This document shows positions 1 to 12,129 of a DNA stretch of 64,000 nucleotides, in pieces. Within the stretch, counting starts at the first letter, position 1; each line of letters begins with the position of its first letter. The translations under genes and the position numbers were made by a program. The DNA comes from Eretmocerus hayati (Eukaryota; Arthropoda; Insecta; Hymenoptera; Aphelinidae), in assembly GCA_029851415.1 (NCBI GenBank), contig CM056741.1:70980282-71044281 (forward strand). The letters run 5' to 3'. Under the pieces are notes generated by a model. That model had not been told where the DNA came from and ran no database searches. It saw nothing but the letters and a program-made list of their open reading frames with translations.

Positions 1-547
1 TGACACCAGATTCATGAGCACCGGTCAATTCCTGCTATTCAAAGCTACCGATCTAACTTACCGAATTTTCAGCTTTCTCAAGACAAGGATATACTAGTCT
101 TCCCAATAATGATGCCACGCTTGTCGTCCAAGATTCTTAGTCTAGGAGCCAAGGATAAATTTCTGTGAATAAATCATTTTTCCCAGTGAAAGATACATGC
201 GCCAAAAACTCTTGTTAATAATGGCCTCCCCGATCCTTCCTTCCACTTGCTTCTGCATTCTTCTCTTCAGGAGTACTTGGCCGTTATAATTTACCGAGCC
301 AATTATCGGAACTTTGGGATGAGCAGAAGTTACAGTTAACCGAGTCTATATAGGTGAGCCAAACCACCCGAGTTCCGGACGTTTACTTTTCACCTTGCCA
401 GTGCTGAGTATCGAATGCTCGAGATATGGTCACGTCTAATAATCATTTTCAATTGGTTGACATGAAGTAACTGTAGCGAAAAAAATGTTGCTGTGATTTA
501 CGAGAAACGCTGGTCGAGTCGATAACCAGTGAGTTTGAACCAAAGCA
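1..547. other. 5' flank of the first gene, no feature recognised
   Basis: No ORF with coding character, repeat or clear core promoter was found. It presumably contains the promoter and 5' UTR of the gene that begins at 548. Confidence 0.4.
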
Positions 548-3500
548 ATGAGAGAACTATTCGTATCGTTTTTGCTCAGCAGCAATTTTATTGCTACGAA
601 TGTGATACTCGCCTACTCAAAAGTCTCAATAAACGGTCAGGCAAGATCAAATCCACAAGATGTTGCATTCACTGTCTCGTCGACTCGCTATTCTACCCCG
701 AAGACGATAAAACTTTTACCTGGAGAAGCATTCGACCACCCGTCCACGCCAAAGTAAGTTTCTAAATAACGATGACTGTAGTTCAAGTTTTCTGCACATT
801 CTTTAAGTATCTGTAGGAGTTACATATGTGCACAGGCGACCCCCGCTATTAGCGATCAATGCGTATAAAGAAAATGCCGCGAATACCGAAACCGCGAATA
901 CCGGGACCTTCTGCTTATGGGAAAAGGGGGGGAGGGGTTACGTATACACGAGGATCAGGGTAGGGTTTCAGCGTTCACGAATTTACGAATTTACAGACTG
1001 ACAGATTTACGAATTTACAGATTTAGCAAAGCGCATGCCAAGTGCGTTGCAGTCAGCAAGCTTCATTCACACGATTGGGCCCACCGGATCGGGCCGCTGA
1101 TTCGTATACGAATTTAGCCAGATTTTGGACTAATTTTTCTTGTGCTCATACATTTTCGATTTGTTGCTTCACTCCAACATTCCAAACTAGGAAACATTGG
1201 ACCAAATTAATTTGTCTGAATTCGTTTACAAATCAGCGGCCCGAACGACGGGTCCAATCGTGTGAATGAAACTTGTTGGTTGCAAGGTTGCAACGCTCTG
1301 GGCCACCACTGGGCATGCGCTTCGCTAAGTCTGTAAATTCGTAAATTCGTAAATCCGTAAATTCGTAAACGCTGAAACCCGACCCAGAGACTAGAGAGTG
1401 ACTAAAAAATGGTAAACCTCATCTTGAAATGATCAATCATGTAAAAATTGATTTTATTTGGGGAAGATACGGAGTAACAGAATCATGCAATTAAGGAATT
1501 TCTGTAACTCGCTCCCTCGCGAAAGTCTATTGATATATCAGTCATTAGCGTGTGGGTGTGATGAACTCAGTCTCTCTTGACAGGAGAAATCGACGAAATT
1601 AGTCCCTGTACAATCCCTGGTGAGTGGCTATGGGGAGTCTAAATATTTCGTCCATTTTCTCCCCAGGACCGAGAAAATGAATCATTTTTAGTTTTCTCAT
1701 TGACAAGATGCATTCTTCCCGCGTTCGTCTCCAAAATTAGAAATCAGATCGTAAACAGGTACTCTAATAATTTTGTGAAGTAACAGATCAATCAAGCTTT
1801 GAAAACGATAACAATACCAATATCCTGAAGCTTCAGATCACGGAGTTGTCTCGGGATGACAAATTTGAATGGAGTCCAACGAAAATTCATTTTTAATGAG
1901 CTTAGTAAGCTCAAGAACCCAGATCCAAACCGCGAATAAGTGAGTCAGAACACCGCGAATACTGTAGAACACCGCATTTGTTAAATTGCGAATAAGCGAA
2001 TTCCGCGAATAGCGGGGGTTGCCTGTACTTACTTCTAAAACATTCAGACCTTATCACCCTTTTCGGGTCTGCAAAATAATGCTTACTCGAACCATATTCC
2101 ATGAGTGATGAAATCACATTTCGGTTCTTGCGCAGTCCATCTCATTTACTTTGATCAGATTCTCAAAACTCTATCACCAAAAGTGTTCGAGAGCGGTCTG
2201 GATTGGCCACCTATTGAGCGAGATTGGGAGTTCACACTGCAAGTTTTTCTAATAGTTGATAAGCGCTCGAACCAAATCTTCAGACTGATGTATTTGATTT
2301 TTTGAATTTCACATAAGATGGAAAACTGAATTGAAAGGCTGATTCGAGAGCCTCTAGTTTTTTTTAGGTGGACATGACTTAAGAGCTTATAAAGGAGTTT
2401 TTTGTATGAGCATGGGCATCTGATTTCGGTCCAAGCTTTCATCTGATGCTACAATCATACGGAAGAAAAAGTGATCCTTCGTATTTTTAGATATTGATGG
2501 AATTACTAGATCCGAAATTTCGAGGGTCTTAGTCGAATGGATCCCGGAGCATTCCTTCGCGATTTGTTCAGTCATTCCGGGATTCAAACAAATGCAATGA
2601 CATAGAAACCTAAATATAGGCGAATCATATGTCATAATCTAGATAACGCAGTTTTCGATTTTTTTGTTATACTTACGGAAAACTAATTATGAATTTTATG
2701 TATGATCTTATTCTTCGTTTAGTTGTACTATGTACCACACAAACGTACATTTCTGTGAACGAAAGTAGAAAAATTGTACACTAAGAAATTTCGATTTTGT
2801 TCTTACTGATACTTTTAGGTATTTAGAATTTGATGAGACCACAGAGAGCAAATTGGATGGTTTGACTGGTAGGCACAGAATGCTAGAAAGATTCCACCCT
2901 CCAGCAAGTTTTGAACATGTGCTCTCTCATTCTAAAGGTCAGAAAGAACAATTTGGAGGTCCAAATTCACCCTTGACTGGCTCGTCGACGAACGATGTCG
3001 TTTACTCTAAGCCCATCGTCTCCATGACTTTTGATTACCCACCCCCGATTTTCAACGCTTATTCAAAACCGATGTCTCCTCCTCTGACGCCATCACCCCA
3101 GGTAAGAGTTAATTCAATTCCTTTATCATGAATCAATCTAAAGAGGAGAAGGATTCTTACCATTTGAGATGAAACGAGGAGCGGGGTTTGCGAATTTCAA
3201 CTCGATTTAGGTTTGATTAGTGCCGGTCCATCGAGCAATTTTACTCACAGTAACCGCCAAAATGAATGGAACATGGGTTTCTTTACACGCACAGAATTTT
3301 TCGATAAAAATTAAATGACTGTCACAGGAAAAATTACCCTACATACCCGCATCCGTGGGACGCGCCATCTAGGAACGCCAATTTTTTACGGGCATATAGG
3401 GTAAGTTATTCCTGTACGGGGAGATGGTTACTCCCATGCCACTTATGATGTTGCTCTATTCAATATTAAAATCAACACGTGTGAGAATAAAGATGATTCA

Positions 3501-6500
3501 GCAAGTTTTCAAATGGTTTTATTAGTTTTTATGCTTTGACCTCGAATCAAAATCCAGGCATCTTCATCAGAACGAGTCAAATAATGTATGTACTTTTATA
3601 CCGAGAATTTTGTGAGGTTACGTAAGATGCCGAGCTCGCGGAGCACGCAGGGCACATCCAGTTTTTCTGCATGCCTGGAATACTGGTACGGTAAAAATTA
3701 CTCTACAAGTGCCCGCAAAATTTACCCAAATTCACCGCACTTTTGCACCAAATTCAATACAACTTTTCACCTGAAATAAAATTTACCAGAGCATATAGGT
3801 AATTTTTCTCGACACGCATCCGCAATAAGTAGGTTTAAATGCCAGACGTCCCACGATTACCCTAAGTGTGACCGTAATTTTTATCGAAAAATCCTGTGCG
3901 TGAACTAAAACAGCGATTACTCGGATGGACGTCCTTGGCTCTACGGCAATTCTACAGAGAGCATTCTAAAGCCGAGAGAAAAAAACTATCAATTCATGTC
4001 CTTTCAAATATTTTTCGCCGCAAAATTCACGGTCTCAATTGGCTCCGCAAAGTGAAAAATTTTGCATTTCAATCAATCATCGATCATTTATCGGGAAATT
4101 ATGTTAGAGCAAAAATCCTTGCAGGATCTTGCAGCTCTTCTCAAGACAATGAATTCTTTGTTAATACATTACTCTGCGGTTTTTTCCATCCGAGTTACGA
4201 GTGATCTGGCAAAGAGAATATGGTGCGGGTCGAGTGTACTGGTGATCTAGAGGTATGAGTTTTTTCTTCGCCAAGCTGTCTGAAGACATTTCGAGTGCGT
4301 TCTAAATCATATAACTAATTCAAATTTCACGAATTTTAAAAGATTTTGCGTCGATTTTTACAAAATCGTGGATTACGCATTTTTTGTATCTCCGCTACCC
4401 TCAACGCGTGTGAATTTGCTCTCACTTGATCGCTCGTAATTCGGGTGCAAAAAACCGTAGAGTAATGTATAAAAAACGATTTTGAAGGTCTTGAAAAGAG
4501 CTACAAAATCTCACAAGGATAAGAATCGTAGTAACAATAGCGTAAAAACGCTATCTGGATTTCCCGAAGAATGGTCGATGATTGATTGAAATGAAAAACT
4601 TTTCACTTTGCGGAACCAATCAAAACCATGAATTTTGCGTCGAAAAATGTTTTGGAGGTCATGAATTGATAGCTTTTTTCTCATCTTTCGAATGCTTTCC
4701 GTGAAATTGCCGTAGACCCAAGGACGTCCGAGTAATCGCTGTTTTAGTAAAGGAACCCATGTCCCATTCATTTTGGCGGGTACTGTATTTATAGGTATAC
4801 TCATGATTAACAAGGTCGATTCTTTTCATTCGATAGCAGCCAGGAGCTAGATTTTTGTAGTTGAATCTCACACATCTATACGGGAGTAAGGTCTTTTTTG
4901 GGACGTTAAGTACTCGCGTCTTTGGCAAAATGAATCATCATGGAATACTGCTGTTGAGCTTTACCGGAAGTAGATTTTTCCTATGAAACCGGTCTCCGAT
5001 ATTCACAAAATATAGCATCAAAGACCATTGGATGAGAAGATGATGTACATACTCAAATATTAAAGTTGGTGTCTTGTCGATCTTAAAGGACGGTGAGGAA
5101 ATAAATCAATTCCCAAAATTTCGTGATGTAAATTTTATTACGACGTTTCGACCACAAAGTTTCGTGGACTTCGCATCATCGGGCTTAGGTTTTGTTATTC
5201 TTTAGATCGTCATGGTATTTTTTGAGCGATCTAAAGAATAACAAAACCTAAGCTTGATGAGGTCCACGAAACTTTGTGGACGAAACGTCGTAACAAAATT
5301 TACATCACGAAATTTTGGGGATTGATCTAATTCCTCACCGTCCTTCAAGATCGACAAGACACCAACTTTAATATTCATCACCAAGGACGAAAAATCCACA
5401 ATACCCCTCATGGTACATACTCAAAGTCAGAGGTAATCGATTTAAGTCCACCCCCGTCCTCTAAGAGTGAATTTATCGAAGACGTTATGTATTGGGCCGG
5501 TTAGGGATTGAAAACTGAATAATCTTGGGGCCCTTCCGTGGGGAAGCATCACGCAGTGAATGGTTCGTGAATCAAGTTTGTAATACTTGAATATGAGTAT
5601 TGCAACCACGTATAAGTAACAGCCGAATCGTTCGTATAAGACCGCGTTTGAAACAGCGTTGGCGTAGTTGACTAGATGACTGTGTTTAGGGTGCATTTTC
5701 AACATGAGAAAATTGGTCTGAATATTGCTGTTTACAGGAGTTTTACACTGTAAAATGTATGTGGTGCGCCAACGTTGATTTGAAAGCGGAAATTCCATGT
5801 TGTAATGATGGAAAGTTTTTGATCCCGATGTCCTGACTGATTTGATCTGGAAGGTGTCATAGTTTCTCAACGGGAGCGTAGAATATGTATTTATGGTGAA
5901 TCTCCTCGAAATAATTGACACTGTTCCGTGATGGGTGGTATAAGCACTGACGATTGAACCCTCGATTGAACCGCTCGATAGTAAGGCCCGCTCACCTATT
6001 ACCTGATCCCCGAAATTCCATTTGCCGCTTTACAAAACTATTAGAAACCATTGTGTCGCTGGACGAGAAAGTCACTCATCTGATGTACTTCAGTTGACAG
6101 GATTGTACTCCTCCGGTCCGACGAGGGGCATCAAAGGTTCGCTGACGAGCCTGGATTTCGAGGACGGGCCTCCCAAGCCGGTAGAGTTACCAGGTCACTA
6201 CGACTCTCCTTTCGAGTCAGGTTCAGCAGGCCACGACGGGGTCATTTACGACCACATTCCCAACGATCACTACCATCTATTACACGAGGATCACCACCAC
6301 GAGCATGAGGAGCACCATCACGAGCACGAGGAACGGCCTCCACCAGATGCGATGGACCAGCGTTTGAACAAGCGCCCCTACTCCTACTATTATATCGGCA
6401 GAAAGCTCTGGTACGTTCCATTGTACTTCAGCATTTACTTCATTATCTACATAGCTGCTCTGGTGCTCAAGAGTATTGCCAGGCACAAGATCAACTTTCC

Positions 6501-6675
6501 GTCGAGCCTCGCTGCAGCCGCAGGAGGAAACTATGCCGCGGCGAGGAGCGAGTCGGACCCCAACGTAGCCCGCTCGTCTAGCTGGAAAGATCACATCACC
6601 ACGGTGCTCGAGGCCATCGAGGCCTATTCCAGTATGCAGCGGGCGAGTAAACTGCCACGAAAAAGCTCTAGATGA
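548..6675 (+). CDS. Three-exon gene: secreted/single-pass membrane protein, unknown function
   Basis: Exons 548-753, 2819-3101 and 6094-6675 join in frame (phase 2, then phase 0) to 356 residues and a TGA stop. Donors are GTAAGT and GTAAGA; acceptors are TTTTAG and CTTCAG. ATG 548 is the first in-frame ATG after a TGA at 536. Residues ~1-22 look like a signal peptide (MRELFVSFLLSSNFIATNV...). Exon 2 gives a Pro/Ser-rich region ending PPLTPSPQ. In exon 3, residues ~221-243 are a His/Glu-rich stretch (repeated HHHEHEE), ~264-267 read IGRK, and ~268-289 form one hydrophobic helix (WYVPLYFSIYFIIYIAALVL), followed by a basic and Ala-rich tail. Expected topology is ectodomain out, short tail in. 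The His cluster could bind metal, but that is inference. No enzyme motif or cysteine framework is visible. It resembles conserved but unnamed insect membrane proteins. Exon structure is well supported; an extra small exon cannot be excluded. Confidence 0.82.
833..2025. mobile_element. Non-autonomous Tigger/pogo-like DNA transposon in intron 1
   Basis: The ends are inverted: CAGGCGACCCCCGCTATTAG at 833 and, read from the other strand, CAGGCAACCCCCGCTATTCG ending at 2025. CGCGAATA-type subterminal repeats occur near both ends (about 880-905 and 1925-2010). The right end is followed by TA, the target dinucleotide used by this group; the left flank reads CA, so one base has probably mutated. No transposase ORF is left. 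The 1.19 kb lies wholly inside intron 1 of the first gene and contains the nested element at 963-1380. Confidence 0.7.
963..1380. mobile_element. 418-bp MITE nested in the Tigger-like element
   Basis: The ends GGGTTTCAGCGTT(C/T)ACGAAT are inverted copies. The inverted homology continues inward for well over 100 bp, including short tandem ACGAATTT units, a shared GCGCATGCC block and a shared GGGCCCACCGG / CGGCCCGAACG region. No ORF is meaningful. Target duplication is not clear. Because it sits inside 833-2025, it is the younger insertion. Confidence 0.65.
3248..4785. mobile_element. Foldback element in intron 2, split by a later MITE
   Basis: The left arm (3248-4219, less the insert 3286-3902) and right arm (4418-4785) are inverted copies, about 80-85% similar by eye. 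They share the block CTAAAACAGCGATTACTCGG, then GACGTCCTTGG, GCAAAATTCA and TTTCAATCAATCATCGA. Without the insert the element is about 0.92 kb. No coding content was found. It would fold into a long hairpin in the nascent transcript of the first gene. Confidence 0.7.
3286..3902. mobile_element. 617-bp TA-target MITE inserted in the foldback left arm
   Basis: Terminal inverted repeats of ~39 bp (CACGCACAG(A/G)ATTTTTCGAT at 3286 and its inverse ending at 3902) enclose 617 bp. The foldback right arm carries the unoccupied site: its equivalent sequence reads GGGTTCCTTTACTAAAACAG, while the left arm reads GGGTTTCTTTA[element]AACTAAAACAG. This fixes both ends and suggests a TA duplication with one mutated base. 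Inner imperfect repeats (GGGACG, ACCCT) also pair. No ORF. Confidence 0.75.
5056..5376. mobile_element. Small foldback/MITE (~320 bp) in intron 2
   Basis: Arms of ~153 bp (5056-5208 and 5224-5376) are inverted copies at roughly 93% by eye. They share AAAGTTGGTGTCTTGTCGAT, GACGTTTCG and TTAGATCG. The loop is ~15 bases. A related element lies at 42262-42517. Confidence 0.75.
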
Positions 6676-6943
6676 TTTTATTCTTGAGGGTGACGGGAAT
6701 TTTTTTCAGCCCCCCTCACAAGTCCAAAACGTATGTCCTGAATATCGGACTCTGACGCGCGAGCGAAAGATGAGACTCCATTCGGCCCTTACGTGGACTG
6801 ATTCGAATGGCATGGCGCAGCAGCTGCACGATCACAAATACAATAACCCTTGCTATTGTGTCTATACATTATGGCAGTATCAGGAAAACTGTAACAAATG
6901 AACTTGATGAGTCATATTTCAAACTGTCCACAACAGTTTTGAT

Positions 6944-6949
6944 AATAAA
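6944..6949 (+). terminator. Probable polyadenylation signal of the first gene
   Basis: AATAAA lies 269 bases after the stop codon of the 548-6675 gene, in AT-rich sequence. It is the first good signal downstream and would give a short 3' UTR. Confidence 0.5.
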
Positions 6950-7973
6950 AATATTTCGCCATAAGAGTACATACTCACAAGAAGGTGAATTTTTTTCGTT
7001 TCCATGCCCTTTTTAACATTTAGGATCTAAGTATACTTTCTCGCATGCTACCTTCGACCATGGGAGTTTGGTCACGAACGAACTCATATTTTTAGAAGCT
7101 TTAGAAATTTTACATTTGTTTTGTTCGGATGACGCAAACAGGAGCAGTGTGCAAATGGTTGACAGTGACATTTACGTATGGGCACGGTCCTTGAAATGAT
7201 GACTGTATACATATATAAAACACTCACACTATGTGATACACGAACAAGTTTCAGATCTTCGAGCACGACAAGAAATTGAAAACGATCTCATGTCCGTGTA
7301 AGCTTCCCATGATTAAAGTCTATTCATATTTGATACGGTAGGAAAATAGCTATACAAGAAATTTTCTAGTATCAAACGTTATGCATTTGATTTGCATAAT
7401 ATTATGTCATTTTGTGATCAATATAGCCATCTTCAATTCTGCTAAGACGGGGATTCTAATTGTATGTACCAAAATAATAATATAAGTGACATGCACTTTT
7501 GTTGTTATCCTCAGCTAAGCCAAAAAGCGTGATATCTCAAGCTATAGCCAAAGCATATACGTGCAAAACATGTATATTGCGATTTTTGGATTCGGATGCA
7601 TGAATCGCGTATCACTTCAAAACTAATCATCCAAATTAAGCTTGCAATAGCTTAATTCATTCATCATGAATACAGGTATCCACTGATATATCACTCTGAC
7701 TGAATGTATTGCTCTGGCGCGAGAAATATATGAAAATATGATCTAAAACGCAGAAAATCTAGTGTCTCGACCATCGCCTAGATATTTCGTATATTTCTGA
7801 ATTCAATCATAATATGGCTATGGGAATGATTTTATTCTATTCTCAGATGTTGAATTCAAGTGCCCAATGCATTTATTAGATCAATATTTGATCCTATGAT
7901 GTCTATCAATGAATTTATTTATTGAACTCGATACTTTCAGAAAATGCTCTTATTTCGGGGGTTTCTCATAAAT
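6950..7973. other. Intergenic AT-rich stretch, nothing recognised
   Basis: About 1 kb of AT-rich sequence between the first gene and the 0.88-kb tandem repeats. Only short chance ORFs are present; no repeat or RNA gene was identified. Confidence 0.4.
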
Positions 7974-10135
7974 GTGCGACAGATTGCGAATGTATGTTGC
8001 CGAGCTACTGTAGATGTAGGCAGAGCGTATCTCAAAAAACATAAAAAAACTACACTGACACAGCCCACACAGATCATGTCGTTGGATTTCCTCTGTTCTG
8101 AGCAGTGATTTTTTGGCCCGATCTTGGACTACCAAATAGCGTATCAGACTCATTTGAACATGTCTCCCTCGATTCTTGTGATGGTGAGCTTCGCTCCTAC
8201 TCAAAATTTACACAAAACCTGACCTAACACAATCAACACTAAAAACTCACATTGGAAATGACAATCGAATCAAAATCTAAGAGTTTATTTGAAATGAAAG
8301 GCTCAATTCATCGAGATGAATAAATGAATGAAACGAAATTAATTCAACTACATCATAGTAATGATACAGCATTGGAAATTCTCGAGAAATGTTTGGGTAT
8401 TTAGAATTTCGATCGTAAAATACATCATTCAGGCGCTACCAAACTGAAGTGTATGAGACCCCTTTCCCCTAGCCCCTGGCCTCCCCTTCTCGAATAGTAA
8501 AGGCATATACCAATATCGAGAACTTTCAAGCTGACCATCATCAATAAAGTTTCACGCTTCTTCACGGTATTATTAAACTCATTAGCGTCCATATTCTATG
8601 AACTATATCATCGTTCAGTTCATCAATTAAAATCGTTATCAAGATCAAAATTGATCATATGATACTGACCATACTAAATTTAAATTCAATCATTTTCCAT
8701 TTGACACTCATAATTTCATATCAAATCATTTAAGCTATTCCCAAACACCATAACAACAAAACATGAACCCATCAAAAAAATAATAACTTTTAGTGCAACC
8801 GAATACAACTACGAGTTGCAACATCAAAGCATGATGCCTTGGCTCACATAGAGATCGAGACTTTCATCTCTGAGTGCGACAGATTGCGAATGTATGTTGC
8901 CGAGCTACTGTAGATGTAGGCAGAGCGTATCTCAAAAAACATCAAAACACTACACTGACACAGCTCACACAGATCATGTCGTTGGATTTCCTCTGTTCTG
9001 AGCAACGATTTTTTGGCCCGATATTGGACTACCAAATAGCGTATCAGACTCATCTGAACATGTCTTCCTCGATTCTTGTGATGGTGAGCTCCACTCAGTA
9101 CTCGAAAAGCATAGACACCAAATCCCAACAAATTCAACTTCATAAACTCATGATAAAAATGTCAATTGAGGCAAAATCATACAAATAAATCTGGGTCAGT
9201 AGAATAAATTCATCCAACTACATTAACGTAATGAGATAAAATTGGAAATTTTCGGAACATGATTAGGAAAATAAAAAACAATGACCACCAAATACGTGTC
9301 AGGAATTTTTTCACAGAGCGTCTTGAATCCTACTCCCAGGTTATCTTCCCCCACCTGCTTCTATTACAATTAGGACAGGATCCAATATCGATAACTTCCA
9401 AGCTGATCATCATCATTAGAATTTCACGACTCCTTACAGTACCTTTAAACTCATTATCGTCTATGTTCTGCTAACTATATCATTGGTCGATTCATCATTC
9501 GACATTGTTAATAGGATCAAAAGTGATCATGTGATACTGACCATAGCAAAATTGAATTCAATCATCTTTTATTTGACACTCATAATTTCAAATCAGTTCA
9601 TTTAATCTATTTCCAAACACCATAACAACAAAACATGAACCCATCAGAAAAATAATAATTCTGAGTGCAATCGAATACAACTACGAGTTGCAACATCAAA
9701 GCATGATGCCTTGGCTCACATAGAGATCGAGACTTCCATCTCTGAGTGCGACAGATTGCGAAGGTATGTTGCCGAGCTACTGTAGATGTAGGCAGAGCGT
9801 ATCTCAAAAAACATAAAAACACTACACTGACACAGCTCACGCATATCATGTCATTGGATTTCCTCTGTTCTGAGCAGCGATTTTTTGGCCTGATATTGGA
9901 CAACCAAATAGCGTATCAGACTCATTTGAACATGTCTCCCTCGATTCTTGTGATGGTGAGCTTCACTCAGTATTCGAAACTTACACAACACCTGACCTGA
10001 CGCAATCAACACTAAAAACGCATATTAGGAATGACCATCGAATCAAAATCATACGAGTCTATTTCAAATGAAAGGCTCAATTTATTAAACTACGTTACAG
10101 TGATGATATAGCATTGAAAGTTCTCGGAGAATGGT
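7974..10135. repeat. Tandem ~0.88-kb repeat, three copies of a 217-bp core
   Basis: The core occurs in the same orientation at 7974-8190, 8874-9090 and 9746-9962. It is exactly 217 bp each time with no indels, and copies differ at about 4-5% of positions. The ~170 bp before copies 2 and 3 is also well kept, whereas the sequence between cores drifts to ~75% identity with indels (spacings 900 and 872 bp). Each core starts after GCGACAG and ends ATG|GTGAGC, resembling an exon with splice sites. One frame is open in copies 2 and 3, but copy 1 has an in-frame TGA and most changes are non-synonymous, so coding is doubtful. Confidence 0.8.
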
Positions 10136-10303
10136 TTGATGAATAGAATTTCAATTTTTTTCCTTCTCAAAAGATTTAAATCATAGGTTGATAATTGGGC
10201 CACCACCGAAACTTCGCAAAAAATTCAGAAATTAAATAGAAAATTCGAACAATCGCAAATTCATGAGCCTTCTAAATATAAATAAATAACGACTTTCCCT
10301 TCA

Positions 10304-10640
10304 AACACACACACACATACACATACACACATACAAACTCGAATCTATATCCTCGAGCCGGTTTCCACGCGCACTAAAGACGTTAATATATACGATATAT
10401 GTTGGTGCGGTAAGGAGGATACATAATGTATCTCGTGTACCGGGCTGCCTCACAAAAGACGATTCTACTCACACTCACAAACACAAGACACAAAAGTAGA
10501 AACACACACACATAAACACGAATTCATATCCTCGAGCCGGTGACAGCACGCCGCAAAATGTGAATATATTCATTGTATTCGTCCAGTAAGTGTACGTGTA
10601 TTGGACTGCCTCACAAAAGAGGATACCACGAGCTCTTTCT
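10304..10640. repeat. Two copies of a dispersed CCTCGAGCCGG repeat
   Basis: At ~10304-10470 and ~10500-10640 a CA-rich lead is followed by TATCCTCGAGCCGG. After ~80-100 variable bases comes GG(G/A)CTGCCTCACAAAAGA. A third copy lies at 37285-37425. The shared layout marks one short repeat family. Confidence 0.6.
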
Positions 10641-10643
10641 CCA

Positions 10644-10644
<1 letters not shown>

Positions 10645-10710
<66 letters not shown>

Positions 10711-10780
10711 GACACACACATACACCGACCCCCTGACCCACCAACCCACCAACCCACCTACCCATCCACCAACCCATCTA
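10645..10780. repeat. (CA)n microsatellite with CCAACCCACC tail
   Basis: An uninterrupted (CA)n tract of ~64 bases (10645-10709) continues into CA-rich and then CCAACCCACC-type repeats. Long His/Thr or Cys/Val ORFs across it on either strand are products of the repeat. Confidence 0.95.
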
Positions 10781-10804
10781 TAGATGTATATGCGCACAAT
10801 AGAT

Positions 10805-10945
10805 TCAAATCTAGGGACATTTGCATTCGCCTAGGGACATTTGTAACGTGAGGTTGGCAACCCTGATTTCGATTTTATGTTGGCAAGCCTGACATAGGGA
10901 TTTTGTGGGGGGGGGGGCTCCTTGTCTCTTAATTGTCATAATTAA
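10805..10945. repeat. Dispersed repeat, GTTGGCAACCCTGA family, copy 1
   Basis: Shares GGGACATTTGTAACGTGAGG, GTTGGCAACCCTGA, a G-run and CTTGTCTCTTAATT with 25325-25445. The GTTGGCA..CCTGA core and the TTAATTAAC-like end recur at 40885-40995. Confidence 0.55.
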
Positions 10946-11364
10946 CATTTTTTCTCCCAAATCACCAAGTTTCCCAGATTTGCTCACATCGGCTTAGATG
11001 GACACGGTATTCGTCTGGTTGATATCTGTTCGTCCCTATTGAGAAATATCAGTATCATGAGATATATCAAATCAGAAAACGAGTGCTATTCTAAAAGTGG
11101 CGTTTTGAGCATTTTTAAGAGTCATCTAAAGCATGGTAATGAGTCAAAATTCAAATTTTTGAGCTGGAAGTGCTTATAATGAGTCTACGCATGGTGTTCG
11201 TGAAGTAGTAGATTCCCCCGCATGTGGTGAAAGTACTTTGAATTCCTGATGAAATTATTTTATTTTTCTTCTTCTCGTCAATGGTAATGGATTTTGTTGC
11301 GATCAGAATTCTTTGAAAAAAAAACGCATATCCCCCAAAACCCGAATGAGTATCACCAACCTAG

Positions 11365-11800
11365 TACTAATGCAGTACCAGTCCAAGACTCATGTGGCAG
11401 TTCCGCGACAGCTCTACGGGATCTGAGCGGTACCGTGACAGTGCTAGCCCGGTACTACTAATCCGAGACTGATGCAGAACCTTCGCAGCACTTTCTCGGT
11501 ACTTGGATGGTACCACAATGGTATTAGCGCAGTAGTATCAATCTAAGACCGATACGGCAGCCCTGCGATATCTCTCCGGGACTCAAATGGTACCCACAAT
11601 AGTACTACAACAGCAGGAACAGTTCCTGACTGATACGGGAGCTCCGCCACACTTTTTCGGATTGTGGATGGTACCACAACAGTATCGGTGCAGGAATATG
11701 AAATCAACATTGATACGACAGTCCCGCAACACGTCTCCGGGACTCGAATAGTACCGTATAAGTACTAGCACAGTCGTATTAGTCTTACGAACCAGCCATG
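11365..11800. repeat. Degenerate ~81-bp minisatellite, 5-6 units
   Basis: The phrase (C/T)CNAGACTGATRCGGCAG...CTCCGGGACT...GGTACCACAA returns every 80-82 bp (near 11381, 11462, 11544, 11626, 11706 and 11790). Units are ~75-80% alike by eye. Confidence 0.75.
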
Positions 11801-12129
11801 TCTGTCTCAAGCTGGTACTGCTGGGCTAGTAAATTTTTCGTTCAAACTTCCATCACTGACGAGTATCACGCGCACTTTAGTAATTCATCAAAAATGCATA
11901 GGACTGGCCTACATAATATTACTACGAGTCAGGGTGGTCGATTTGAAGCCATTTCTCATGTACGATCTTATAACCCAAACGGCACTGATGAGTATATGAG
12001 TATTATCGCGAAAGCTTACACGCTTTGGTCCTCAAAATCCAGAAGTTGAAAATTGATGCCAAGCATGTCTACGCCGATTTTTTTCGTTCGTTTTTGCATG
12101 AAGAATGATAATCTATCATAAAACTTGGG

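Noticed and set aside
5442..5921. 159-codon minus-strand ORF inside intron 2 of the first gene
   Set aside because: Length is within what a 64-kb window yields by chance. No signal peptide, domain, splice context or supporting UTR; it lies antisense in an intron.
10475..10851. His/Thr- and Cys/Val-repeat ORFs
   Set aside because: Translation of the (CA)n microsatellite.
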